Shown in pieces: positions 13,053 through 20,488 of a DNA stretch of 30,932 bases. Source of the stretch: a virus. Under the pieces are notes generated by a model, which was given only the letters and a program-made list of their open reading frames with translations, was not told the DNA's origin and made no database searches. The first letter of the stretch is position 1. The number at the start of each line of letters is the position of its first letter. The DNA lies in IMG/VR virus record IMGVR_UViG_3300046313_000283, positions 1 through 30,932 of that record. One strand, given 5' to 3'. The translations under genes were made by a program, and so were the position numbers.

Positions 13053-13297
13053 ACCCAGTTTTCCGTGATGGCCGATATTATCCATCCCAAACGGCTTTTG
13101 CTCGGGCTATGGATGTCACCCCATCGGCTGTTGGAATGGCGCTATACCGCGGCACTCTCGACAGTGTTGGGGTTAAGCGTGGCGGCAAGCTGAAGCCCGT
13201 GAATGTCAATGGGGTGGATTATGTCAGCAAAAAGCAGGCGATGGCAGAGCTAGGCATTCATTGGGCGGCGTTGGAAAGACAGATTAAAGCAAGATGA
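13049..13297 (+). CDS. Small HTH DNA-binding protein (82 aa)
   Basis: Residues about 12-33 (PSQTAFARAMDVTPSAVGMAL) fit a helix-turn-helix of the phage regulator kind: Ala-rich first helix, Val-Thr-Pro-Ser turn, recognition helix. A second helical region (KKQAMAELGIHWAALERQIK) may be another HTH or a dimerisation helix, as in 'two-box' small phage DNA-binding proteins. Coupled by ATGA overlaps on both sides. It probably regulates transcription in this block. Confidence 0.83.
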   Translation: MNPVFRDGRYYPSQTAFARAMDVTPSAVGMALYRGTLDSVGVKRGGKLKPVNVNGVDYVSKKQAMAELGIHWAALERQIKAR

Positions 13298-13476
13298 CCC
13301 CAGCCGAGGTTCGCAACGCTTCCATGTGCCAAGGCAAGCGGGCGCTGACATACTGCGAGGCCGTGGCGATCCCAAAGCGGTCAACACCATACGGCAAGAA
13401 CCGCGCGAAATACCGCTGCCCCGTCTGTCGCGCTTGGCATTTGGGGCAGCATCCGAAAAAGATCAAGCGGGCGTAA
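13294..13476 (+). CDS. Small zinc-ribbon-like protein (60 aa)
   Basis: Cysteine spacing CQGKRALTYCEA ... YRCPVCRAWHLGQH suggests a zinc-binding fold with CPVC as one half and a Cys or His pair as the other. Such small proteins are common among phage early and middle genes and may bind nucleic acid or proteins. The basic composition (KKIKRA at the end) supports nucleic-acid contact. The start ATG overlaps the previous stop. The next gene is served by its own promoter. Confidence 0.82.
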   Translation: MTPAEVRNASMCQGKRALTYCEAVAIPKRSTPYGKNRAKYRCPVCRAWHLGQHPKKIKRA

Positions 13477-13484
13477 AATATGCG

Positions 13485-13513
13485 TTGACGTGTTACGCGT
13501 AAGGCGGTATATG
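13485..13513 (+). promoter_or_regulatory. Promoter with palindrome in its spacer
   Basis: TTGACG (13485-13490), a 17-bp spacer and TATATG (13508-13513) make a good sigma-70-type promoter. The spacer holds the perfect palindrome TTACGCGTAA (13493-13502), a plausible operator. The layout parallels the promoter at 10586. Confidence 0.6.
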
Positions 13514-13546
13514 TTGTGTATGGAAACGCAAACGAGGATTACGAAA

Positions 13547-13720
13547 ATGACCAAGACTCAAGCAATCTCGAAAATGATCCTCGACGCCTATGGCGATAAC
13601 ATTGGGTCGCCAAACAAAGAAAAGCTGAAATCGGCGATTGATGCGGTTCTCTTCCCCGGCGCATATGACAGCCTTGTGGATAGCCTGTATGATGATCTTC
13701 GGGCAAAGGCGGCCGCATGA
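13547..13720 (+). CDS. Small hypothetical protein (57 aa)
   Basis: No family is recognised. The protein begins MTKTQAISKMILDAYGDNI and is helical and acidic towards the end. ATG 13547 is preceded by GAGGA eight to nine bases upstream. An in-frame ATG at 13520 coincides with the predicted transcription start of the promoter at 13485 and would give a leaderless, nine-residue-longer product. Its stop overlaps the next start (ATGA). Confidence 0.75.
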   Translation: MTKTQAISKMILDAYGDNIGSPNKEKLKSAIDAVLFPGAYDSLVDSLYDDLRAKAAA

Positions 13721-13869
13721 CCAACGCCGCCAACCAAGCAGCCCACCGCGCCCGCCAAATAGCGGACGGGCGCGTCCTAATCCGGGCATGGGTTCCCGGC
13801 GCAATCGCATCGGCTATCAAGGCCACAATCGCCGCTATGGTGGCAGAGCATGAGGGAGAGAATGAATGA
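13717..13869 (+). CDS. Small protein, possible ribbon-helix-helix (50 aa)
   Basis: This short gene has ATGA overlaps on both sides. Its product begins MTNAANQAAHRARQIADGRV. The middle, a short beta-like GRVLIRAWV followed by helical AIASAIKATIAAMVA, resembles the ribbon-helix-helix fold of small phage and plasmid repressors, in which the strand contacts DNA as a dimer. The match is one of pattern only. Confidence 0.72.
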   Translation: MTNAANQAAHRARQIADGRVLIRAWVPGAIASAIKATIAAMVAEHEGENE

Positions 13870-14096
13870 CAACCAATAACGGCGGGCCAGCTTTTCCGGC
13901 ACGGCCAACAGAGCATCTTCTTGGGGGCGGATCGATCACTACGCATCACGGCATGAGTTTGCGCGATTACTTCGCCGCGCAGTCGCTGAAGTGGGCCGGG
14001 CATGGCGATTGGTTTCACCAAAATCCAAAAGATGCGGCGACGCGGGCCTATCAAATGGCCGACGCCATGATTGCCGCCCGCGAGGCAACAGAATGA
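13866..14096 (+). CDS. Conserved phage hypothetical protein (76 aa)
   Basis: The layout NGGPAFPARP ... GMSLRDYFAAQSL ... AYQMADAMIAARE is found in many small phage proteins of diverse hosts; their role is unknown. It is of the usual length. The start overlaps the previous stop by four bases, and an ATG also overlaps its own stop, although the frame behind that ATG is short and doubtful. Confidence 0.85.
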   Translation: MTTNNGGPAFPARPTEHLLGGGSITTHHGMSLRDYFAAQSLKWAGHGDWFHQNPKDAATRAYQMADAMIAAREATE

Positions 14097-14114
14097 CACG
14101 CGAAACATACCTCG

Positions 14115-14351
14115 ATGGTGACAATCGACCCGCACCACAAGTCAAAAACTGTCACCCTCGCCGCGCTCCCCGGATTGCCGACGCAACAGCTTGACCGCCA
14201 CGAGACCGCGCCCCGGCTGTTGCCAGTGCGAGGGCTGCGCATCAAGCCAAAGCTATCCCATGCAGCGCAAGAGCGGGCATTTGATCGGGCGGCCGATGCA
14301 CTCGCGGCGAAAATCGCGGGGCTTGGGGTATTGGCGCAGGTGGTGTTGTGA
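14115..14351 (+). CDS. Hypothetical protein (78 aa)
   Basis: No family is recognised. The protein contains a basic middle (LLPVRGLRIKPKLSH) and an Ala-rich helical end (AFDRAADALAAKIAGLGVL). The start is uncertain: ATG 14115 or GTG 14118, neither with a clear ribosome site. A competing frame, 14093-14194 (33 residues), begins with an ATGA overlap on the previous gene but is short. I prefer the longer frame because its stop abuts the next gene. Confidence 0.58.
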   Translation: MVTIDPHHKSKTVTLAALPGLPTQQLDRHETAPRLLPVRGLRIKPKLSHAAQERAFDRAADALAAKIAGLGVLAQVVL

Positions 14352-14368
14352 TGGGAAAGGATATGGGA

Positions 14369-14866
14369 ATGAAAATTGAGAATGGAAAGCGCTACAATAC
14401 GCGCTTCGGTGAAGTAGATGGGCCTATGAATGTGCCGCCGATTGGCAAGTGGCGAGGAAACGTTATCGCTGATTGGGATGATCACGGCTGGTGCGAAGGT
14501 GGCAAGTTCCGAACGGATGGCAAAACTGACAGCCGCGACCTGATTTCAGAATATATCGAACCAGCAACCGCCCCCGACATGTCGCAAAACCGCGTGCCGT
14601 GGGGGCTGTTGACCGATGTGGAGCAGGCGGCGCTTCATGCGTGGGTCTCGCTAGGCATGCCTATTGAGGTTTTCCGGCATCGCGGCTTTTTGCCAATGCA
14701 AATAGCGCAAACTATTTCACCTCATCGGGAAGATATATACCGCACCGTATCCCCGCCCGTGATCACCGAGGAACGCCACGACATCACCACAGCATCCGGG
14801 CAGCTTGTCACCGTCACCATGACATTGCACGACGGCAAGCCTATCAGCGGAACGGTGGCGGTCTAG
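14369..14866 (+). CDS. Hypothetical protein (165 aa)
   Basis: The N-terminal part (MKIENGKRYNTRFGEVDGP) follows a pattern seen in many short phage proteins, where 'GKRY.TR.G...GP' begins a small beta-rich domain of unknown role. The C-terminal part has a helical WGLLTDVEQAALHAW segment and beta-like ending (LVTVTMTLHDGKPISGTVAV). ATG 14369 has AAGGA seven bases upstream; ATG 14351, which overlaps the previous stop, is the alternative and adds six residues. It is the last gene before the late promoter. Confidence 0.82.
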   Translation: MKIENGKRYNTRFGEVDGPMNVPPIGKWRGNVIADWDDHGWCEGGKFRTDGKTDSRDLISEYIEPATAPDMSQNRVPWGLLTDVEQAALHAWVSLGMPIEVFRHRGFLPMQIAQTISPHREDIYRTVSPPVITEERHDITTASGQLVTVTMTLHDGKPISGTVAV

Positions 14867-15065
14867 GCGAAGCCATGCAAGCTATGAGTGCAGCGCGCTG
14901 GCCCTGTCGTATACCGCGCAAACCATGGCACCAAGGGCGCGGAATAACGCCAGTATCTCGCCGCGTGACCTTGGACAAACCCGGCAGCCCGTGCTACCAT
15001 GTCCAACGTGATCAAATCATAAGGACGGCCAACAATCCGCAAGGAACTGGACCGATGGTAACGAT
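14867..15065. promoter_or_regulatory. Late-operon promoter region
   Basis: No convincing gene lies in this 199-base gap. TTGGAC (14971-14976), an 18-bp spacer and TACCAT (14995-15000) form a reasonable sigma-70-type promoter in front of the packaging and virion genes. A leader of about 60 bases follows, with AAGGA at 15041-15045 ahead of a four-codon frame. Confidence 0.5.
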
Positions 15066-15069
15066 ATGA
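15055..15069 (+). other. Four-codon leader frame overlapping the small terminase start
   Basis: ATG GTA ACG ATA TGA reads MVTI and its stop overlaps the ATG of the small terminase gene (ATGA). AAGGA lies nine bases before it, while the terminase ATG itself lacks a well-placed site. Ribosomes may therefore reach the terminase gene by re-initiation. Confidence 0.35.
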
Positions 15070-15353
15070 GCGAGGAGCCTAAAAAAGGCACCAATACGGG
15101 CAATCGGGGGATGGGCAGGCCCAAGGGCGCGCCAAACAAGATCACCGCTGACATCCGCCGCGCGATCCTTGAGGCAGCAGAGGCAGCGGGTGGCGAAGGC
15201 GGAACTGTCGGGTATCTGACGCTTCAGGCAATCGAAAACCCCGGCGCATTTATGGGCCTTCTGGGTAAGATTTTGCCTAGCGTTGTCGTGGGTGATCCTG
15301 AAAACCCACTGAACGTTATTACTCGCATTGAACTTGTTGCGGGCGGCAAGTGA
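15066..15353 (+). CDS. terS: Terminase small subunit-like protein (95 aa)
   Basis: It would recognise the phage DNA and hand it to the large subunit for packaging. The N-terminal GRPKGAPNKITADIRRAILEA is a basic, helix-forming DNA-binding type found in small terminases of this compact kind. The middle (TVGYLTLQAIENPGAFMGLLGKILP) is an oligomerisation-like helix pair, and the VITRIELV end is typical. The call rests on this pattern and on the position immediately before the large subunit, with a GTGA overlap. Confidence 0.78.
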   Translation: MSEEPKKGTNTGNRGMGRPKGAPNKITADIRRAILEAAEAAGGEGGTVGYLTLQAIENPGAFMGLLGKILPSVVVGDPENPLNVITRIELVAGGK

Positions 15354-16639
15354 CAACCGTTCGATTGGAGTTGCCAGAAAAGCTTGTTCCACTGTTTGAG
15401 GGGGAGGCTGACGTTCGCGCGGCTGACGGGGGGCGGGGTTCCGCGAAAACCCGCACGTTTGCAAAAATGACAGCCGTGCGGGCGATGATGTGGGACAAGG
15501 CAGGGCGGTCGGGCCAAATCCTATGCGGTCGCCAGTTTATGAACTCGCTGTCAGATTCATCGCTTGAGGAAGTCAAGGCGGCTATCAGGTCAGAGCCTTG
15601 GCTTATGGCCGCTTTTGATATTGGCGAGAAATACATCAAAACGAAAAGTGGGCGGGTTTACTACACATTTACAGGCCTTGACCGGAACATTGCCAGCGTC
15701 AAATCTAAGGCGCGCATTTTGCTTTGCTGGGTCGATGAGGCGGAACCAGTAACCGATGAGGCTTGGACAACGCTAATCCCGACGCTGCGGGAAGAAGACA
15801 GCGAACTTTGGGTAACGTGGAATTCCAAGCGGAAAAATGCGCCAGTCGAAAAGCGGTTCAAGGATTCAACGGACCCGCGCGTTAAATATGTCCGCATCAA
15901 TTGGCGAGACAACCCGTGGTTTCCTGATGTTCTTGAGCGTGTCCGCCAGAGGGATTTGCGCGATAGGCCGGACCAATACCCGCATATCTGGGAAGGCGAT
16001 TATGTGAGTGTAGTTGAGGGGGCATACTTTGCAGCAGCACTAACGTTGGCCCGCGCGGAGGGCCGCATTGGCCGGGTTGCCGCTGATCCACTCATGACAA
16101 AACGCGCGATCTGGGATATTGGCGGCACCGGGGCTAAAGCTGACGCCTGCGCAATCTGGATTGTTCAGTATGTCGGGAGGGAACTGCGTTTCCTCGATTA
16201 CTACGAGGCGCAAGGCCAGCCGCTTGCCACGCACGTTGCATGGTTGCAGGCTAATGGCTACGGCGCGGCTCTGTGTGTCCTGCCCCATGATGGGGCAACC
16301 AATGACCGGGTGCATGATGTAAGCTATGAGAGCGCGCTGCGGGCCGCTGGCTTTGAAGTGCAGGTTGTTGCCAACCAAGGGGCAGGGGCGGCAATGCGCC
16401 GGGTAGAGGCAGCGCGACGCCTATTCCCAAGCATGTGGTTTAATGATAAGTGTTCCGCAGGACTTGACGCAATAGGCTGGTATCATGAAAAGCGGGATGC
16501 AGAGCGCGGTATCGGCCTTGGCCCAGATCATGACTGGTCAAGCCATGGGGCCGATGCTTTCGGGCTTGCTGCTGTTGCCTATGAGTTGCCAATCGTTGGC
16601 AAGACAGAACCGAAATTCGAACGGCGCAAGGTGGTCTAA
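15350..16639 (+). CDS. terL: Terminase large subunit (429 aa)
   Basis: This is the ATP-driven motor and nuclease that packs DNA into the procapsid through the portal. The N-terminal ATPase shows Walker A GGRGSAKT (27-34) and Walker B ILLCWVDEAE (123-132) with the catalytic Glu beside the Asp. The C-terminal RNase-H-like nuclease shows a first Asp in IWDIGGTGAKAD (D256), a PHDG stretch (312-315) and HGADAFG (399-405) with a late acidic residue. Length and order fit the Terminase_3/6 families. GTG 15350 overlaps the small subunit's stop, and the stop overlaps the portal ATG. Confidence 0.95.
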   Translation: MTTVRLELPEKLVPLFEGEADVRAADGGRGSAKTRTFAKMTAVRAMMWDKAGRSGQILCGRQFMNSLSDSSLEEVKAAIRSEPWLMAAFDIGEKYIKTKSGRVYYTFTGLDRNIASVKSKARILLCWVDEAEPVTDEAWTTLIPTLREEDSELWVTWNSKRKNAPVEKRFKDSTDPRVKYVRINWRDNPWFPDVLERVRQRDLRDRPDQYPHIWEGDYVSVVEGAYFAAALTLARAEGRIGRVAADPLMTKRAIWDIGGTGAKADACAIWIVQYVGRELRFLDYYEAQGQPLATHVAWLQANGYGAALCVLPHDGATNDRVHDVSYESALRAAGFEVQVVANQGAGAAMRRVEAARRLFPSMWFNDKCSAGLDAIGWYHEKRDAERGIGLGPDHDWSSHGADAFGLAAVAYELPIVGKTEPKFERRKVV

Positions 16640-18882
16640 TGGCTGATATCAAGATCATTGCGAATTTGGTGGGTGAGGCCGAGCGCCACGCGGAAAGCCA
16701 GTCAAAAGACCGCATCCGAGCGACGGAATACTATCAAGGCACTATGGCCGACACGCCTAGCGACAAGGGCAAGTCCAGCATGGTGACGCGCGATGTTCGG
16801 GCGAATATTAAGCGGGTGCTCCCTTCCATTGTTCGCACGATCTTGAATGCCGACGAGGTTGTCGAATTCATGCCCGTGGGTGAGGGCGACGAGGAAGCCG
16901 CTAAACAGGCATCCGATTACATCAACTACGTTGTTATCCCTGAATCCGATGGCCGCAACGCGATCTATGACGCTATTCATGACGCGCTTTTGCACCGAAA
17001 TGGCGTGATCAAATGGTGGTTTGAGGAAAAGAAAACTGCCGCATTTTCGTCACACTCTGGCTTGACCGAGGACGCGGTTTTGCAACTGATCGGTGAAGAT
17101 GGCGTTGAGGTTGTGGAGCGATCCGAGCGGCAAGAAACGGTTGAAGAGGGCGGGCAACAGCAGGTTGTCACCGTCTATGACTGCAAGATCAAGCGGGCAA
17201 TCACAAGCCGCAAAACCCGCATTGCTGCGGTTCCGCGCGAACGGTTCCTGATCCACCCCGACGCCGTGACGCTAGACGATAGCATTCTGACAGGCGAAAA
17301 GACGACCATGCGCAAGAGCGATCTTGTCGCAATGGGCTACGACTTCGAGCTTATCCGCGATCTGCCAACGGCTGACGAGGACGACACAGAACGCGACATT
17401 CGCCGCGATAATATCACGCGCGAGGCGGAAGAAACCGGGCCGAATTCCGAGGTAGATTACTACGACCTTTTTGTTCGAATTGACATGGACGGCGACGGCA
17501 TTGCCGAATTGCACCATATGTGCTTTGCAGGCGGGCTGACAGAGCGGCACCTGCTTTCCGACGAGGAATGCGATGAGGTGCAATTCACCGATATCTGCGT
17601 GATGCGCCAACCGCACCAATGGGAAGCGGTGTCGCTCGCTGACGACCTGATGGATTTGCAGCGGGTTAAAACCGTGCTGCTGCGTCAAACACTCGATAAC
17701 ATCTATTGGCAAAACAACCCACAGCCGACGGTGCAAGAGGGCGTTGTATCCAATATGGACGCGGTGATGAACCCTGAATTCGGCCTGCCTATCCGTGTTC
17801 GGCAAGGGGTGGACGTTCGGGCGGCGCTTGGGTTTAATCAGGTTCCATTCGTGGCATCCAATTCCTTCGCCATGATGGAATACATGGACAAGGAAGCGCA
17901 GGACCGCACGGGCGTAAGTGACGCATCGGCTGGCCTTGCGCCTGATGCTCTACAAAACATGACGGCCAAGGCGTCAGCCATGATTGAACAGGCTGGCATC
18001 GGGCAGACTGAACTGATGGTTAAGACGGCGGCGGATGGGCTTAAGCGGCTGTTCCGTGGGCTTTTGCGCATGATTATTCGGCATCAAGACATCCCGCGCA
18101 CGGTTCGGCTTCGCAACAAGTGGGTGCAGGTTGACCCGCGCGACTGGAATTCTGAAATGGATTGCACGGTTAACACGGGCCTAGGCGCGGGCACCCGTGA
18201 GCGCGACATGATGATGATGCAGCAAATCATGGCAATGCAGGAAAAGATGATTATGGCGTTTGGGCCTGATAACCCATTTGTGAAGCCTGATCAGGTTTAC
18301 AACGCGACGGTGCGGATGGTCGAGGCGGCGGGCGTGAAAAACCCAAGCATGTTCTTCACCGATCCGAACCCCGAAGAAGTGCAGGCCAAGCTGGACGCGG
18401 CCAAGAACGCGCCCGATCCAAACGCGCAGAAAATGCAAGCGACCATGCAGATTGAGCAAGCGAAAATGCAGGCCAATATGCAGGTCGAGCAGGCCAAGCT
18501 GCAATCCACCATGCAGCTTGAACAGGCGAAAATGCAGGCCAGCACGCAGAAAGAGGCGGCGCAAATGGAAGCCGATCTTGCGGTTAAGCAGGCGGAGCGC
18601 GAAACGCAGCTTATGCTAGCTTCGCAGGAATTGGCGTTTAAGCGCGAGGAACTGGCGGCAAATCAGCGGCTTGAATTCACCAAGCTTGGCATGTCCCAAA
18701 GCGAGGACGGCTCGCCCGTTGACGCGCGCGGCAATGAGATGATGCAGGTTTTGCAGCAGGTTTCCGCGATGGTCGGGGCGGTGAGTGATCAACTGCAAGG
18801 CGCGCAACGGCCCAAGCGTATCGTGCGCGATGGCAACGGCGATATAATCGGACTTGAACCCTATGACGCGGCGGTGAACTGA
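16639..18882 (+). CDS. Portal protein, P22-like (747 aa)
   Basis: Twelve copies should form the ring through which DNA enters and leaves the head. The size is close to the P22 portal (about 725 residues), and the course of the sequence matches: an N-terminal helical region with RATEYYQGTM, a wing-like middle with the RERFLIHPDA and DIDGDGIAELH-type segments, a DNA-tunnel region around LLRQTLDNIYWQNNP and a long C-terminal barrel. The barrel (about 595-690) is very rich in Gln, Met and Ala and contains 11-residue repeats. It lies between large terminase and structural genes, with one-base TAATG and TGATG junctions. Confidence 0.93.
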   Translation: MADIKIIANLVGEAERHAESQSKDRIRATEYYQGTMADTPSDKGKSSMVTRDVRANIKRVLPSIVRTILNADEVVEFMPVGEGDEEAAKQASDYINYVVIPESDGRNAIYDAIHDALLHRNGVIKWWFEEKKTAAFSSHSGLTEDAVLQLIGEDGVEVVERSERQETVEEGGQQQVVTVYDCKIKRAITSRKTRIAAVPRERFLIHPDAVTLDDSILTGEKTTMRKSDLVAMGYDFELIRDLPTADEDDTERDIRRDNITREAEETGPNSEVDYYDLFVRIDMDGDGIAELHHMCFAGGLTERHLLSDEECDEVQFTDICVMRQPHQWEAVSLADDLMDLQRVKTVLLRQTLDNIYWQNNPQPTVQEGVVSNMDAVMNPEFGLPIRVRQGVDVRAALGFNQVPFVASNSFAMMEYMDKEAQDRTGVSDASAGLAPDALQNMTAKASAMIEQAGIGQTELMVKTAADGLKRLFRGLLRMIIRHQDIPRTVRLRNKWVQVDPRDWNSEMDCTVNTGLGAGTRERDMMMMQQIMAMQEKMIMAFGPDNPFVKPDQVYNATVRMVEAAGVKNPSMFFTDPNPEEVQAKLDAAKNAPDPNAQKMQATMQIEQAKMQANMQVEQAKLQSTMQLEQAKMQASTQKEAAQMEADLAVKQAERETQLMLASQELAFKREELAANQRLEFTKLGMSQSEDGSPVDARGNEMMQVLQQVSAMVGAVSDQLQGAQRPKRIVRDGNGDIIGLEPYDAAVN
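18433..18564 (+). repeat. 33-bp repeats coding for 11-residue units in the portal barrel
   Basis: Four consecutive units encode MQATMQIEQAK, MQANMQVEQAK, LQSTMQLEQAK and MQASTQKEAAQ (residues 599-642); a fifth, more diverged unit follows. Eleven-residue periodicity is typical of hendecad coiled coils with a slight right-handed twist. Confidence 0.85.
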
Positions 18883-19301
18883 TGGCATCCTTGATTTTCA
18901 ACAGCGCGCTTCGTGACGAGGCAATCGGCGGGGTGGACTACGACACCGACACATTCAAGGTTATGCTGACAACATCGGCGTATACCGAAAACAAAGACAC
19001 CCACACCAAGCGGTCGGACATCACAAGCGAAGTGGTCGGCGCGGGCTATACGGCTGGCGGCAACACTGTGACGGTGACGGTTGGCGCAGTGGATACGGCA
19101 AACGACCGAGTTGATATTTCACTCGGCGGCACCACTTGGGCGGCATCGACGATCACGGCGCGCAAGGCGGTCTATTACAAATCGCGGGGCGGCGCGGCTT
19201 CGGCTGATGAAATCATTGCGGTGATTGACTTCGGCGCTGATGTTTCAACCACTGTCGGCACGTTCACGCTGACGGCCTCGACGCTAAGGAAGCAGAACTA
19301 A
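18882..19301 (+). CDS. Structural protein, head or tail decoration-like (139 aa)
   Basis: The sequence (MASLIFNSALRDEAIGGVDYDTDTFKVML...) is of a kind widely found just after the portal or near tail genes of podoviruses and siphoviruses, where it is annotated only as structural. Features include the DTDTFKVMLTTSAY opening, RSDITSEVVG, AVYYKSRGGAAS and a C-terminal FTLTAST. It is almost entirely beta-rich with many Thr and Ser. It is probably a virion component; whether it sits on the capsid or the tail cannot be decided. Start overlaps the portal stop (TGATG). Confidence 0.85.
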   Translation: MASLIFNSALRDEAIGGVDYDTDTFKVMLTTSAYTENKDTHTKRSDITSEVVGAGYTAGGNTVTVTVGAVDTANDRVDISLGGTTWAASTITARKAVYYKSRGGAASADEIIAVIDFGADVSTTVGTFTLTASTLRKQN

Positions 19302-20488
19302 TGCTGATCCTATCCCAAACGTCAGTCATTCGCATTGTCACATCGGCAGCGGCTCAAATTGAGGTACACGCCTCTGTTGTTGATATTGCCGGAACGGTTG
19401 TTTCTGTGCCCGATCCCGTCAACACGCCACACATCACGACAGCGGCAACAACGACGGTTGTCCCATCCCCCGGCGCTGGGGTGAAGCGCAACGTCAAGCA
19501 CCTCAACATTACCAATGACCATGCAAGCGCGTCTTGTTCGGTTACTGTAGAGCATTTTGACGGGACAACCGCGATTGAACTCATGGCGTTCACCTTGTTG
19601 CCCGGTGAAAACATGATCTTCAACGAGGAAGGTCGATGGGCGCACCGTGACGCGCAGGGGGCAGAATATCCCCCGGCGGGCCTTGGCGCTTACAATGGTT
19701 TTTCAGTTGGCCTCATGAAATCCACAACCGCCCCCGATGCGGCTGGCTATTGGTATTGCACGTCAAAGGATGGCGGCTTTCCGGGCGCATGGAACCCCGG
19801 CACACCCGGCCTAAATGGCCGCAACACCGACGGAACGGTATCGCCTGACTTCGGGTGTATCCCGATTAAGAACCCCGCAGCCGGGGCTAATTTTATCACC
19901 GAACTGCAAATGGCGGCATCAGTTAACCACTCGCACCTTTTGTTTGATGTGCTTTGGGTGAATAGTGGTCTTGTGGTGACAACGCTTACCGCGCAGGCGA
20001 TCACACAGCCGACGCTCCCCGCTCGCGACATTAACGGCACCACAAACGGCGAGGGCTGCAATATCGCCATGCTGTTTACGGCGGCTGCGACCAATGCGGC
20101 GGTGATCAGCAACACTACTGTTTCCTATACCAATTCGGACGGGGTTGCTGGTCGCACGGCAACGCTATCTGCAATTGTCGGTTCGCAAATCCCTGCAACA
20201 CCTGTTAACGGAACGCTGATTTGGTTTAACCTAGCGGCGGGGGATCGTGGCGTTCGTTCGATCCAGTCTGTGACGCTTGGCACCTCATTGGCGACGGGGT
20301 CTGTTAGCATGATGGTGACGCGCGATGTTGCGACAATCGGCACAACCATTGTTAACGTGACCGCGCAAAAGGTTGTCGGGTCGCCGGGGATCAGAATTTA
20401 TAACGGCACGGCCTTGCTGCATTGCGTCCTTGCCAGCGCGCCAACTGCAACCTTTGTTGCTGGTGAAATATCGGTAGCGGAGCGGTAA
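19301..20488 (+). CDS. Beta-rich virion protein (395 aa)
   Basis: No named family is recognised. The protein is rich in Thr, Val, Ala and Gly with alternating hydrophobic residues throughout, as in phage tail, spike or decoration proteins. The N-terminal third (about 45-125) looks like a beta sandwich (VKRNVKHLNITNDHASASCS...). The middle contains Trp- and Gly-rich loops (GYWYCTSKDGGFPGAW), and the end has long beta strands. It overlaps its neighbours by one base. The position between portal and scaffold argues for a head-associated component, but a receptor-binding or decoration role is possible. Confidence 0.85.
   Translation: MLILSQTSVIRIVTSAAAQIEVHASVVDIAGTVVSVPDPVNTPHITTAATTTVVPSPGAGVKRNVKHLNITNDHASASCSVTVEHFDGTTAIELMAFTLLPGENMIFNEEGRWAHRDAQGAEYPPAGLGAYNGFSVGLMKSTTAPDAAGYWYCTSKDGGFPGAWNPGTPGLNGRNTDGTVSPDFGCIPIKNPAAGANFITELQMAASVNHSHLLFDVLWVNSGLVVTTLTAQAITQPTLPARDINGTTNGEGCNIAMLFTAAATNAAVISNTTVSYTNSDGVAGRTATLSAIVGSQIPATPVNGTLIWFNLAAGDRGVRSIQSVTLGTSLATGSVSMMVTRDVATIGTTIVNVTAQKVVGSPGIRIYNGTALLHCVLASAPTATFVAGEISVAER

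Noticed and set aside
14093-14194. 33-residue frame starting with an ATGA overlap
   Set aside because: Too short and conflicts with the longer frame at 14115-14351; kept only as an alternative in that entry.
14875-15069. 64-residue plus-strand frame before the small terminase
   Set aside because: Arg/Pro-rich, no ribosome site, and the late promoter lies inside it. Only its last four codons may matter as a leader frame.
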